DNA of 64,000 nt. It comes from Candidatus Saccharimonadota bacterium (GTDB lineage: Bacteria > Patescibacteriota > Saccharimonadia > Saccharimonadales > Saccharimonadaceae). This document shows positions 32,701 through 40,377 of this stretch, piece by piece. The first letter of the stretch is position 1. Each line of letters begins with the position of its first letter. Below the pieces are notes generated by a model. It was given only the letters and a program-made list of their open reading frames with translations. It did not search any database and was not told the origin of the DNA. A program made the translations under genes and the position numbers. The stretch spans positions 124,001 through 188,000 of the forward strand of contig JAFRKC010000005.1 of assembly GCA_017431955.1 (NCBI GenBank). The letters are read 5' to 3'.

Positions 32701-33387
32701 TTATTTTTTACCTTCTTTGATAGCTTCTTTGAAGTAGCTAAGAATCAAGCTGGTTGCTTTGATTGCGTCGTCGTTTGCTGGAATGACGTAGTCGATGCCA
32801 GTTGGGTCGACGTTGGTGTCGGTGATTGCAAAGACTGGAATGTGAAGAGCGATAGCTTCTTTGATAGCGTTTTTGTCTTGAATGGCGTCAGTGACGATCA
32901 CGGCAGCTGGTTGCTCGGACATTTCTTTGATGCCACCATAGCGTTCGTTCAAAAGATCGATTTCTTCTTGGTAGCGTTGAACTTCGAGTTTAGAATAGCG
33001 AGATTCTAGTTCGCCAGATTCCATGCGGCGCTCGAGGTCTTTTAGTTTTTTGATTTGTTTGTTGACGGTTTCAACGTTAGTTAAAGTACCGCCTACCCAA
33101 CGTACGGTGACGTAAGGCATGTTGACTTCTTCGGCAGTAGTTTTAACAAGTTCTTTAACTTGTTTTTTGGTGCCGACGAAGAGAACTTTTTTGCCATTTT
33201 TAACAATTTCGGTAACCTTTGGTAAAGCCTCTTCTAGAGCCTCGACTGTTTTTTCGAGATTAATAATATGGGCGTCTTGGCGCTTGCTATGAATGTACGG
33301 AGCCATTTTTGGATGCCAGCGGCTGGTTTTGTGACCAAAATGAGCACCGGACTCAAGCAAAGCTTTAATATCAACCTTTACGGTCAT
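32701..33387 (-). CDS. rpsB: 30S ribosomal protein uS2
   Basis: 228 residues. It begins LLESGAHFGHKTSRWHPKMA and shows PYVTVRWVGGTLTN and FAITDTNVDPTGIDYVIPAN, all uS2 hallmarks. It binds the 30S head-body junction and is needed for S1-type mRNA contact. AGGAAAGGAAA precedes the ATG. It leads rpsB-tsf and has a leader of about 70 nt with a stable hairpin. Confidence 0.97.
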   Translation of the reverse strand: MTVKVDIKALLESGAHFGHKTSRWHPKMAPYIHSKRQDAHIINLEKTVEALEEALPKVTEIVKNGKKVLFVGTKKQVKELVKTTAEEVNMPYVTVRWVGGTLTNVETVNKQIKKLKDLERRMESGELESRYSKLEVQRYQEEIDLLNERYGGIKEMSEQPAAVIVTDAIQDKNAIKEAIALHIPVFAITDTNVDPTGIDYVIPANDDAIKATSLILSYFKEAIKEGKK

Positions 33388-33403
33388 ATTTTCCTTTCCT
33401 TCG

Positions 33404-33490
33404 CTGTGGGTTTATTCAGGAAAATTCCCACAGTTGTTTCATTAAATTTATTAACAGATTGATTTTATCATATATTGTCAGAAAAAACAA
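33404..33490 (-). promoter_or_regulatory. rpsB promoter and leader hairpin
   Basis: Promoter TTGTTT (33490-33485), 17-nt spacer, TAAAAT (33467-33462, extended by TGA). The leader then forms CTGTGGG (33433-33427) with CCCACAG (33410-33404) around 16 nt, about 17 nt before the ATG. An S2-binding autoregulatory site is plausible since several bacteria control rpsB this way; the sequence alone does not prove it. Confidence 0.6.
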
Positions 33491-33503
33491 GTTGTGGTAT
33501 AAA
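33475..33503 (+). promoter_or_regulatory. promoter of the ClpP-like gene
   Basis: TTGTCA (33475-33480), 17-nt spacer, TATAAA (33498-33503, extended TGGTATAAA). It overlaps the divergent rpsB promoter: the -35 regions of the two promoters interlock. Confidence 0.65.
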
Positions 33504-33516
33504 AAGAAGTGAAAAG

Positions 33517-33538
33517 GCGGGCATTATCCCGTTTTTTT
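33517..33538 (+). terminator. terminator-like hairpin in the leader of the ClpP-like gene
   Basis: GCGGG pairs with CCCGT around CATTAT, followed by seven T residues. It lies only about 10 nt after the expected transcription start and about 27 nt before the start codon. It may attenuate transcription of the gene at 33565. Confidence 0.5.
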
Positions 33539-33564
33539 AGTACATTTAGAAAGGAGAGTTTGAA

Positions 33565-34260
33565 ATGAAAAAGCTCTTTAGTAAAGATGTGGACATTGAT
33601 CTTGATGATCTCGATGAGTTTGATCTCGCGGATGAGATCGGCATAACGCTGGACGATTTACTGTATTTGAGAAACGTCAAGAATCGTGAGCTATGGCTTA
33701 TAGGAGAGATAACTGATTGGTCTATACACCGTATAATTTCCGATATTCGGGAGTATAACCGTCAAGATTATCTAACTCCGATTCCGGAACGCATACCAAT
33801 TAAGCTGTTTATCGATTCTAATGGTGGTGCGACAGTGGCGGGATTATCGGTCATTGACGTTATCAACGCTTCAAAGACTCCGGTTTGGACGATTAACATT
33901 AGCAAAGCGTATTCGATGGCGTTTCAAATCATGATTAGCGGTCATAAACGATTCGCATTTAAAAATTCGAGTTTTTTGCTCCATGATGGTTCTGAAGGCG
34001 GTTATGATTCTTCGAGCAAATTTCGTGACCGCTTGAAGTTTAACGATGATTTGGAAAAAATCATGATTAACAACATTGTGAGCAGGACTAAAATTTCTGA
34101 GAAAGAATATGAAAAGAATGTGCGTCGTGAGTGGTATATGCTGGTACCAGAAGCTTTGGAGCTCGGAATCGTTGACCAAGTGGTAAATAGCTTTGATGAT
34201 GTTTGCACTAAGATGACCGAAGTGCAAAAATTTGATGTCTTCAAAAAAATGTTCAAGTAA
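33565..34260 (+). CDS. ClpP/TEPP-like serine protease with Glu in the acid position
   Basis: 231 residues. The ClpP fold is seen in [33 protein letters not shown] (nucleophile about Ser117) and [10 protein letters not shown] (His140). The third residue, Asp in the ERDRF position of ClpP, is Glu189 in RREWYM. Spacing matches E. coli ClpP (49 residues from Ser to the acid). An acidic N-terminal extension of about 40 residues ([15 protein letters not shown]) replaces the propeptide. AAAGGAGAG lies before the ATG. It may be a second, specialised ClpP or a non-canonical form; no Clp ATPase gene is nearby. Confidence 0.88.
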   Translation: MKKLFSKDVDIDLDDLDEFDLADEIGITLDDLLYLRNVKNRELWLIGEITDWSIHRIISDIREYNRQDYLTPIPERIPIKLFIDSNGGATVAGLSVIDVINASKTPVWTINISKAYSMAFQIMISGHKRFAFKNSSFLLHDGSEGGYDSSSKFRDRLKFNDDLEKIMINNIVSRTKISEKEYEKNVRREWYMLVPEALELGIVDQVVNSFDDVCTKMTEVQKFDVFKKMFK

Positions 34261-34280
34261 TTTTCACTCTTTTTCATTGC

Positions 34281-34320
34281 GGGGGGGGGGAGTCTGTGTA
34301 CTTCCCCCTATTTACTTTTT
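34281..34320 (+). terminator. poly-G hairpin, probable terminator after the ClpP-like gene
   Basis: A run of ten G residues (34281-34290) leads into GGGGGAG, which can pair with CTTCCCCC; TATTTACTTTTT follows. The long G run makes the stem slippage-prone and hard to sequence. Confidence 0.5.
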
Positions 34321-34348
34321 AAAATTATCTGATATAATGAGTTTAACT

Positions 34349-34681
34349 ATGAGTAAAAAAGAATTACATCCTAAAGATTATCGTTTTGTCGTCTTCTCTG
34401 ACGAAGCCGCAAAATTTTCGTTTTTGACACGTTCTACTGCTAAAAGCGATGAAACCATTAAATGGACTGATGGTAAAGAATATCCACTCGTAAAGGTACA
34501 GATTTCTTCTGCTTCTCACCCATTCTTCACTGGTGAGGAAAAGATTATCGATACCGAAGGTCGTGTGGATCGCTTCAAAGCTCGTGCCAAGAAGGCAGAG
34601 GCTCTCAAAAAGACTCTTGGCAACAAGGTCAAAAAAGCTGAAAAAGAAGCTGCCAAAAAAGCCGAAAAAGCTGAAAAATAA
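34349..34681 (+). CDS. rpmE2: 50S ribosomal protein bL31 type B
   Basis: 110 residues. It begins [20 protein letters not shown] and continues [23 protein letters not shown], the bL31 type B (cysteine-free) signature, so no zinc is bound. A tail of about 30 residues rich in Lys, Ala and Glu extends beyond the normal end. TATAAT at 34333-34338 leaves a leader of only a few bases; an in-frame ATG at 34337 overlaps the hexamer and is unlikely. A strong terminator follows. Confidence 0.95.
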   Translation: MSKKELHPKDYRFVVFSDEAAKFSFLTRSTAKSDETIKWTDGKEYPLVKVQISSASHPFFTGEEKIIDTEGRVDRFKARAKKAEALKKTLGNKVKKAEKEAAKKAEKAEK

Positions 34682-34691
34682 TCAAGAATTA

Positions 34692-34718
34692 AAATTCCCT
34701 CTTCGGAGGGAATTTTTT
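34692..34718 (+). terminator. intrinsic terminator after rpmE2
   Basis: AAATTCCCTC pairs with GAGGGAATTT around TTCG, a stable tetraloop, followed by further T residues. Confidence 0.9.
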
Positions 34719-34757
34719 GTGTTGGCACGACGCCTCGGTTCGTGCTATAAATTATTT

Positions 34758-36275
34758 ATGGTAGAAGATTTTAAAAAATGTTCGAGATTATTTCTCTCTT
34801 TCTTTAAACAAAATAAAAAACTCTTTTTTATTCTTTTGGCTGCGTACTGCTTTGCGTTTATTGCAATTTGGCGTGCTAATTATTATTATGCTGATGATGT
34901 TGGCCGGGCGGTAGTTGGGTATGGTTGGACTTCAGATTTTAACCGTTATAGTTCTTCGGCTTTGCAATTCTTTTTAGTAAATATGAATTTGAAGCTGGTT
35001 GATCTTTCGCCATATACTCAGGTTTTGGCACTCGCGTTAACGGCGCTTTCGAGTATGATGCTAATATATCTTTTTTCTAAGCGTGACAAAAAACCATCTT
35101 TTCTTGCAGTGGCAGCTTCGGCTTTTCTTGGTCTTTGCCCGTATACAGTGGCTTGTTTTGTATATAAATTTGATGCGCCATGTATGGCACTAGCTCTTTT
35201 TGCTTCTATTTTGCCATTTTTGTTTTACGACTCAAGACGCCCGATATTTTTTGCTATATCCACGATTTGTTTGCTCGTGATGTGGACTTCTTATCAATCG
35301 TATTCTGGCATTTATGTGATTTTGACGTTAGCTATAGCACTTAAATCCATGATGGAAAAAGAAAAGTTTAGTAGTATTTTAAAACGGACTCTTTTCTGTG
35401 TTTTGCCGTTTTTCCTTGCAGTTGTTTTGTATAAGTTTTGTCTTCCAGAAATTATCAGCTATCGTTCGCTTGAAGTATATTCGTTTACGGAATTAATACC
35501 TGGTTTATGGGGAAATTTTTTCGGAGTTATTAGCAAAGTCTGGTCTTCTTTTAATGACTTCTGGAAATTACTTGCTGTCCTGTTTTGCGCAGTGTATTTG
35601 ATTTCTTTCTTTTTGCAAGAAGTATCAATAAAGCAAAAGTTGAAGAACTTTTTCTTTGGTTCGGTTTTTATGATTTTGTCTTTAGCGTTCGCTACCGGGG
35701 CGACATTACTATTAAAAGAAACATATTATCCACCGCGTTCTTTCTGTGGTTTTTCTGTGGTTTTTGCTGTTTTAGGGTTATTTATTGCATATGGTTTATC
35801 TGATAGAGAGACAAAACATTTTGGAAAGATATTTTTGGCTTTGCCTGTGATACTCTTGCTATATCAATTCTTTGTGTTTGAGATTGCATTTGGCAATGCC
35901 CTTGCCGATCAATGGCGTTATTCTTCTTTCCGGATTGAAACTTTGGCGAGAGATCTTTCAGAATTGTTCTCTGATTCGTCGGCACAAGAAAATGTTAAAC
36001 TCCAAATTCGAGGTGATATTGGATATTCGGCGATGGTTTCACATGTTGCGAAAGAATACCCTATCATGAATGAGCTAATCACGGATGAATCTACCGGGCT
36101 ATCTGAACATGTTTGGGGTGTTCGTCGCTTATACTACAATTACGGATTAAATTTTGGAGATGCTTTTGTGGCTTTGGCTGGCAGCTATGATTATGAATCG
36201 ATGGAAATGGTCAAAGATACTTCCTACCATACGATTTATATAGATGACGATAAGGCCTGTGTGGTTTTGAAATAA
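34758..36275 (+). CDS. GtrII-type polytopic glucosyltransferase-like protein
   Basis: About 505 residues and about ten membrane helices. The loop after the first helix holds RANYYYADDVGRAVVGYGW, with the paired Asp typical of GtrII/GT-C-like glucosyltransferases, followed by SALQFFLVNMN. These enzymes move sugars from lipid carriers to surface glycans on the outer face. The last 100 residues form an external domain. The ATG at 34758 follows TGCTATAAA by six bases; longer in-frame readings upstream overlap rpmE2 and are not real. Next to surface-glycan GT4 genes elsewhere in the window this suggests a decorated surface. Confidence 0.8.
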   Translation: MVEDFKKCSRLFLSFFKQNKKLFFILLAAYCFAFIAIWRANYYYADDVGRAVVGYGWTSDFNRYSSSALQFFLVNMNLKLVDLSPYTQVLALALTALSSMMLIYLFSKRDKKPSFLAVAASAFLGLCPYTVACFVYKFDAPCMALALFASILPFLFYDSRRPIFFAISTICLLVMWTSYQSYSGIYVILTLAIALKSMMEKEKFSSILKRTLFCVLPFFLAVVLYKFCLPEIISYRSLEVYSFTELIPGLWGNFFGVISKVWSSFNDFWKLLAVLFCAVYLISFFLQEVSIKQKLKNFFFGSVFMILSLAFATGATLLLKETYYPPRSFCGFSVVFAVLGLFIAYGLSDRETKHFGKIFLALPVILLLYQFFVFEIAFGNALADQWRYSSFRIETLARDLSELFSDSSAQENVKLQIRGDIGYSAMVSHVAKEYPIMNELITDESTGLSEHVWGVRRLYYNYGLNFGDAFVALAGSYDYESMEMVKDTSYHTIYIDDDKACVVLK

Positions 36276-36287
36276 TAGTTTTTGTGC

Positions 36288-36430
36288 TATAATGGTTATG
36301 TCTAGCCATACTTCGGTCACTGGCTATGAAAAAATTTTAAAGTTATAGATATTGTCATTTATATCTGTAACCAGGAGCCAATAAATCAGGCTCGCATAAA
36401 TGACTCCAAATGTTAAATAAGGAGTTAGAT
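36288..36430 (+). promoter_or_regulatory. structured mRNA leader, possible riboswitch or attenuator
   Basis: An extended -10 TGCTATAAT (hexamer 36288-36293) starts a leader of about 130 nt with four hairpins: TAGCCA/TGGCTA (36303-36326), GTTATAGATAT/ATATCTGTAAC (36342-36371, 11 pairs), GAGCC/GGCTC (36375-36393), and TGACTCC/GGAGTTA (36401-36427). The last hides AAGGAG, the ribosome-binding site of the next gene. GGAG at 36374-36377 could instead pair with CTCC at 36404-36407 and free the site, giving two exclusive folds. A short reading MSSHTSVTGYEKILKL (36298-36348) could be a leader peptide. I do not recognise a known class. Confidence 0.6.
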
Positions 36431-36682
36431 ATGTTAAATAATAAACTTAACAAAGAACCAGTCGAAGTGATAGCACTTTTTGGCTACAAAATGACCCCGT
36501 GCCAGCCGCTGACTTTCAAGAGGCGCTACGGGAACGAAGTCGAAGTGACTGAACTTCTTAGGTCTCGCATTAAATTTGCGGGCACAGTCACATATCACAT
36601 TTTCGACGTGATGGTTGGGCAGAAAAAGTACCAACTCGAGTTTAACTCAGTTGATCTTTCGTGGCACGCCACGGCTGCTTAG
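36431..36682 (+). CDS. small conserved-looking protein, unknown function
   Basis: About 83 residues. It is not recognised with confidence. The middle part PLTFKRRYGNEVEVTELLRS, then YHIFDVMVGQKKYQLEFNS and a final SWHAT, has a small beta-barrel pattern that recalls DUF6504 (seen near Y-family polymerases), but that is weak. There is no signal or membrane segment. The ATG at 36431 has AAGGAG at good distance, which the leader can fold away. A terminator follows, so this is a single-gene unit with unusually heavy regulation for its size. Confidence 0.7.
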   Translation: MLNNKLNKEPVEVIALFGYKMTPCQPLTFKRRYGNEVEVTELLRSRIKFAGTVTYHIFDVMVGQKKYQLEFNSVDLSWHATAA

Positions 36683-36693
36683 TTAGTTTAAAA

Positions 36694-36721
36694 ATCCCCC
36701 TGCTTTACAGGGGTGATTTTT
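36694..36721 (+). terminator. intrinsic terminator
   Basis: CCCCTG (36697-36702) pairs with CAGGGG (36708-36713) around CTTTA, with TGATTTTT after. It closes the single-gene unit at 36431. A GCGCGC element follows directly. Confidence 0.8.
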
Positions 36722-36750
36722 ATAATCAGCGCGCTCGTAAGTTCCGATGA
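36720..36750 (+). repeat. dispersed GCGCGC element, copy 3 (intergenic)
   Basis: TATAATCAGCGCGCTCGTAA followed by GTTCCGATGA. It lies between a terminator and the promoter of the S66 peptidase gene, showing that the element is not limited to coding sequence. Confidence 0.75.
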
Positions 36751-36785
36751 TAATTGGTATATAATTAGTATGGAAGGAGGAGATT

Positions 36786-37862
36786 ATGGTAAAACCTCAA
36801 AGACTAAAAAAGGGCGATAAAGTTGCGATAGTAAGCTTATCTAGGGGGATACTTGGTATGCCATTTTGCAAGCACGAGCTGGATTTAGGTCTAAAAAGGC
36901 TGAAGGAATTTGGCTTGGAGCCAGTCTTGATGCCGAATGCGCTTAAAGATATGGATTATATCAAGGATCACCCCGAGGTGAGAGCGAGCGACTTAAAAGA
37001 GGCATTTTTGGATGATAGCATCAAAGCGATTATTACCGCGATTGGTGGTGACGACACTTATAAAACTATTCCCTATTTGATGGAAGACGAAGAATTTAAG
37101 ACGGCGGTTATAGAGCATCCAAAGATTTTTACTGGTTTTTCTGACACTACTAATAACCACTTGATGTTGAATAGGCTGGGTCTGTCCACATTTTATGGGC
37201 CGTGTTTTTTAGTTGATTTAGCGGAACTAGATACCGAGATGCTGCCTTACACTAAAAAACATTTTGAGAAGTTCTTTGAGATTGAGGACGGTTTTGAGAT
37301 TGCTTCTAGTCCGGTATGGTATGGCGAAAGAAAAAGTTTTGGGTCCGAAGAGGTTGGGAAGCCAAGAAAGGTGCATGAAGAGACGCGCGGCTTTGAAACG
37401 TTGAATGGCAAAGGTATCGCAATTGGTAAATTGTACGGTGGATGTATTGAGAGTATTTATGATATGTTTGATGGAACGAGGTACGCTGATGAGCCGGCAG
37501 TCTACGAGAAATACCAGATTTTACCGACTGAAGATGAGTGGAAAGAGAAAATATTATTTATAGAGACCTGCGAAGAGCTATCTTCTCCGGAAAAGTTAGA
37601 AAAAATGTTAGGCGTGCTTAAAGATAGAAATATTTTGAAGTGGGTTAAAGGTGTGATAGTCGGCAAGCCGATGGATGAAAAATATTATGATGAATATAAG
37701 ACGGTGTATAAGAAAGTGTTTGCGGATTTGGACACGCCGGTACTCTATAATATCAACTTTGGGCATGCTGTGCCAAGGTGCTTAATTCCTTATGATGCCG
37801 AAGCGACGATAGATTACGACAAGCAAAAAATATTTATCAATGGCCCGATTTTGGAGAAATAG
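36786..37862 (+). CDS. S66 family peptidase (LD-carboxypeptidase / MccF-like)
   Basis: 358 residues. It starts with the S66 pattern LKKGDKVAIVSLSRG and has the nucleophile loop GFSDTTNNHLMLN (typically GYSDxT), a Glu in the second domain (FIETCEE) and a late His in NFGHAVPRCLIPYD. Relatives cut D-amino acid tetrapeptides from muropeptides or detoxify microcin C. TATAAT and a strong AAGGAGG precede the ATG, so this gene has a normal leader. The next start codon lies three bases after its stop. Confidence 0.92.
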   Translation: MVKPQRLKKGDKVAIVSLSRGILGMPFCKHELDLGLKRLKEFGLEPVLMPNALKDMDYIKDHPEVRASDLKEAFLDDSIKAIITAIGGDDTYKTIPYLMEDEEFKTAVIEHPKIFTGFSDTTNNHLMLNRLGLSTFYGPCFLVDLAELDTEMLPYTKKHFEKFFEIEDGFEIASSPVWYGERKSFGSEEVGKPRKVHEETRGFETLNGKGIAIGKLYGGCIESIYDMFDGTRYADEPAVYEKYQILPTEDEWKEKILFIETCEELSSPEKLEKMLGVLKDRNILKWVKGVIVGKPMDEKYYDEYKTVYKKVFADLDTPVLYNINFGHAVPRCLIPYDAEATIDYDKQKIFINGPILEK

Positions 37863-37865
37863 ATT

Positions 37866-38534
37866 ATGGTAAAATCTAAAGCTTGGAACTGGGATATTGT
37901 GGAGGGAAGCCACAAAAACTATTGGCTGGAGCCGGCGGTGGAATCTTATTATCTTATTGATCGTTGGCTTTCTCGGAGGAAAAAGGATTTTTTGATTTGG
38001 GGTGCGTGCGGTCTGGGACGACATACTATTCAGTTCGCAAAAGCCGGATTTTCTACTTCTGGATTTGATTTGAGCGAAACGTCGGTTTCTAGAACGGAAG
38101 AATATGCTAAGAAATCCGGTGTCGAAGTAGATCTGAAAGTCGGCGACATGTTGAATTTGCCATATAAAAACCAGGGTTTTGATTGTATTTATTGTCGCAA
38201 CGTGATTTCTCATACTGATACTAACGGCATGAAGAAGATTGTCTCTGAGCTTAAAAGAGTCCTTAGAAAAGATGAGGAATGTTATTTAACGCTTGGCTCT
38301 AAAGAATCTTGGGGATTCCGGTAAAATTGGCCAGTGGTTGATGAAAATACGAAAATAAGAGTTGAAGATGGACCAGAAAACTGCATTCCGCATTTTTATG
38401 CAGATTATGATTTAATTTTTGATTTGTTCAAAGATTTTGAAATTGTCAAAGTTTTTCAGGTTGAGGATTTTGTCAAAAAAGATAGTAAAACGACGAGTTC
38501 GTTTCACTATCATGTGTTGATTAATAAAAAATAA
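37866..38534 (+). pseudogene. SAM-dependent methyltransferase interrupted by an in-frame TAA
   Basis: The first part (153 codons) has motif I as LIWGACGLGRHTIQFAKAGF, an acidic ribose-binding position in GFDLSETSV and the post-II motif DCIYCRNVISHT. It stops at TAA (38322-38324) after GSKESWGFR, but the same frame continues without a break as NWPVVDENTKIRVEDGPENC for another 70 codons, ending FHYHVLINKK, which looks like the missing C-terminal part of such enzymes. One base change accounts for it. It could be a decaying gene, a sequencing error or read-through. It is coupled to the S66 gene. Confidence 0.8.
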
Positions 38535-38551
38535 GCTCTAAGGGGCTTTTT
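38533..38551 (+). terminator. intrinsic terminator after the methyltransferase
   Basis: AAGCTC (38533-38538) pairs with GGGCTT (38543-38548), one wobble, loop TAAG, then T residues. Its stem resembles the one at 39204-39219. Confidence 0.7.
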
Positions 38552-38649
38552 CTGGCGGAGCTTGCTTAATCAAGTTTTAACAGAACACAAGTGATTTATA
38601 AAAAACGTAGAGAATGGTATAATATAATGGAATGTAAGCGGAGAAGTTT

Positions 38650-39135
38650 ATGCGAGCGAGAATCGTAAAAAGAGACGAAAAAATTGTCGTACTCAAAACA
38701 GAAAAAGATAAATTTCTTAAAGTCCCGAAGAAAAATATAGATTTTGATTTCAAGGTTGGAGATTGGGTTACGATTGAAAAAAATGAAGATGAAATCTATA
38801 TTCTTCCTCAGGACTCATCTGACTTTTGGGAAGAAAATGGTAATAGTGAATATCAAGAAGCTGATAACTTAGCCGCGGCATCACTGGTGTTTAATTCGTT
38901 GGCTATTATTGCGTCATTTTTAAACTTATGGAATATCTATGCAGGTTTAGTATGGGTTGGCTTAGCTGTTTTTGGTCTTGTTTTTGCGCTCTTATCTAAG
39001 GCAAAGAAAAGCGGTATTTATAAAGCTTCTAGGGTAACTATGTGGATATCGCTGGCATTTTATCTAATTATTATTGTCATAGTTATGTGTACTGCTGTTG
39101 GCCCTGCCATAAATGGCGGTAAGAGCCTATTTTGA
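38650..39135 (+). CDS. membrane protein with N-terminal basic domain and three helices
   Basis: 161 residues. The first 75 residues form a soluble beta-rich domain (VVLKTEKDKFLKVPKKNIDF, then FKVGDWVTIEKNEDE) that looks like an SH3/KOW-type barrel; the rest has about three membrane helices (near 80-98, 101-120 and 130-152). The fold resembles DUF4190-type tails. A double TATAAT and CGGAGAAG lie upstream of the ATG. No partner gene is nearby. Confidence 0.75.
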   Translation: MRARIVKRDEKIVVLKTEKDKFLKVPKKNIDFDFKVGDWVTIEKNEDEIYILPQDSSDFWEENGNSEYQEADNLAAASLVFNSLAIIASFLNLWNIYAGLVWVGLAVFGLVFALLSKAKKSGIYKASRVTMWISLAFYLIIIVIVMCTAVGPAINGGKSLF

Positions 39136-39195
39136 TCCAACATAGTGGGTAGAGATAAATTATGGTTTTTGGCGTGCCTTTGACATAAAAATGGC

Positions 39196-39222
39196 ATAAA
39201 AATAAGCCCTAAGGGGCTTTTT
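39196..39222. terminator. bidirectional terminator between a membrane protein gene and tRNA-Val
   Basis: AAGCCC (39204-39209) pairs with GGGCTT (39214-39219). T residues follow on the plus strand and ATTTTT on the minus strand, so it can stop transcripts from the gene at 38650 and from tRNA-Val. The stem ends at the base after the tRNA CCA. Confidence 0.75.
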
Positions 39223-39298
39223 GGTGGATCCTAGAGGGCTTGAACCTCTGACCTCACGAATGTGAATCGTGCGCTCTAGCCAACTGAGCTAAGGATCC
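39222..39298 (-). tRNA. tRNA-Val (anticodon CAC)
   Basis: 77 nt on the minus strand. Acceptor stem GGATCCT/AGGATCC, D arm GCTC..GAGC, anticodon stem CACGA/TCGTG with loop TTCACAT, T arm AGAGG/CCTCT with TTCAAGC. The discriminator is A and the 3' CCA is encoded. The anticodon CAC reads GUG. The promoter TATAAT for it lies 11 bp upstream within a palindrome that also serves prfA on the other strand. Confidence 0.93.
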
Positions 39299-39306
39299 AG
39301 ATGTGG

Positions 39307-39315
39307 TATAATTAT
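39307..39315. promoter_or_regulatory. palindromic divergent promoter for tRNA-Val and prfA
   Basis: TATAATTATA lies between the tRNA (ends 39298) and the prfA ATG (39319). On the plus strand TGGTATAAT (hexamer 39307-39312) ends six bases before the ATG; on the minus strand TGTTATAAT (39315-39310) lies 11 bases before the tRNA 5' end. One short palindrome thus supplies both -10 elements. Confidence 0.7.
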
Positions 39316-39318
39316 AAC

Positions 39319-40377
39319 ATGAATTTAGAGAAATTAGAGCAAGAGAAAAAAGAGATAAATGACTTTTTGGCGAAGCCGGAGGCTTATTCTGACCCTGATT
39401 TTGCGGTCAAATCACGAAGGCTTTCTGAAATTGACGAGATGATTAATCTTGATGCGCAGATTAAACAGTTTGCTGCCTCTCTAAGAGAAGCTAAGGCTTT
39501 GGTTGATGATCCGGAGCTAGGCGAGATGGCAAAAGAAGATATTGAAGATTTGACGAAAAAAATCGCTGAAGCGCAAGCTGAATTAGACGAAATGTTGATT
39601 CCTAGGGATCCAAACGATAATAAACCAGCTATCTTAGAAATTCGCGCTGGCGCGGGTGGCGATGAAGCTTCCCTTTTTGCTGGGGAACTTTATCGTATGT
39701 ATGTGAAATATGCCGAGAGTCATGAACTTAAGGCTGAATTGATTTCGAAAAACGAAAACGAAGCCGGTGGCATGAAGGAAGTGATTGTTAAGTTCACTGG
39801 CGACAGACCTTATGGTAAGTTGAAATTCGAAGGTGGTGTACACCGTGTACAGCGCGTGCCAGTAACTGAATCTCAGGGTAGAATCCACACCTCGACCGTG
39901 ACCGTGGCAGCCTTGCCAGAAGCGACGGAAACAGACCTCGAGATTAAACCAGAAGACCTGAGAATTGATATTTATCGCTCAGGCGGACATGGTGGGCAAG
40001 GTGTTAACACGACTGACTCGGCCGTTCGCATCACTCACCTTCCAACTGGCTTAGTGGTGGCGATGCAAGATGAGCGCAGTCAGCAACAAAACCGTGTGAA
40101 GGCGATGAATATTTTGCGCTCGAGACTTTTAGAGAAAAAGCGTGAAGAAGAAATGAAAAATGCCAGCGAAGCGAGAAAATCGTTGATTGGTACTGGCGAT
40201 AGAAGCGAAAAAATCCGCACCTACAACTTCCCGCAAGACCGCATTACTGACCACCGCATTCATTATTCCCGCTCAAATGTCACGGCGGCGATGGACGGCG
40301 ATATTGAAGATTTGATTGAGGAGCTTTCGAAACATGAACGTGGACTCGTTACTGAGGCAAGCGAAAAAGAAGATTAA
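39319..40377 (+). CDS. prfA: peptide chain release factor 1
   Basis: About 352 residues. The recognition tripeptide PVT is in [18 protein letters not shown] and the catalytic GGQ in [17 protein letters not shown]. It reads UAA and UAG. An ATG at 39301 is open, but it lies before the -10 box; the ATG at 39319 fits a leaderless mRNA. Its 3' end overlaps prmC, whose product methylates the GGQ glutamine, a fitting pair. Confidence 0.97.
   Translation: MNLEKLEQEKKEINDFLAKPEAYSDPDFAVKSRRLSEIDEMINLDAQIKQFAASLREAKALVDDPELGEMAKEDIEDLTKKIAEAQAELDEMLIPRDPNDNKPAILEIRAGAGGDEASLFAGELYRMYVKYAESHELKAELISKNENEAGGMKEVIVKFTGDRPYGKLKFEGGVHRVQRVPVTESQGRIHTSTVTVAALPEATETDLEIKPEDLRIDIYRSGGHGGQGVNTTDSAVRITHLPTGLVVAMQDERSQQQNRVKAMNILRSRLLEKKREEEMKNASEARKSLIGTGDRSEKIRTYNFPQDRITDHRIHYSRSNVTAAMDGDIEDLIEELSKHERGLVTEASEKED

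Noticed and set aside
38650..39135. Toxin or immunity function suggested by a small membrane protein beside a tRNA gene
   Set aside because: tRNA-adjacent position alone is weak; no att-like duplication of the tRNA 3' end is seen nearby.
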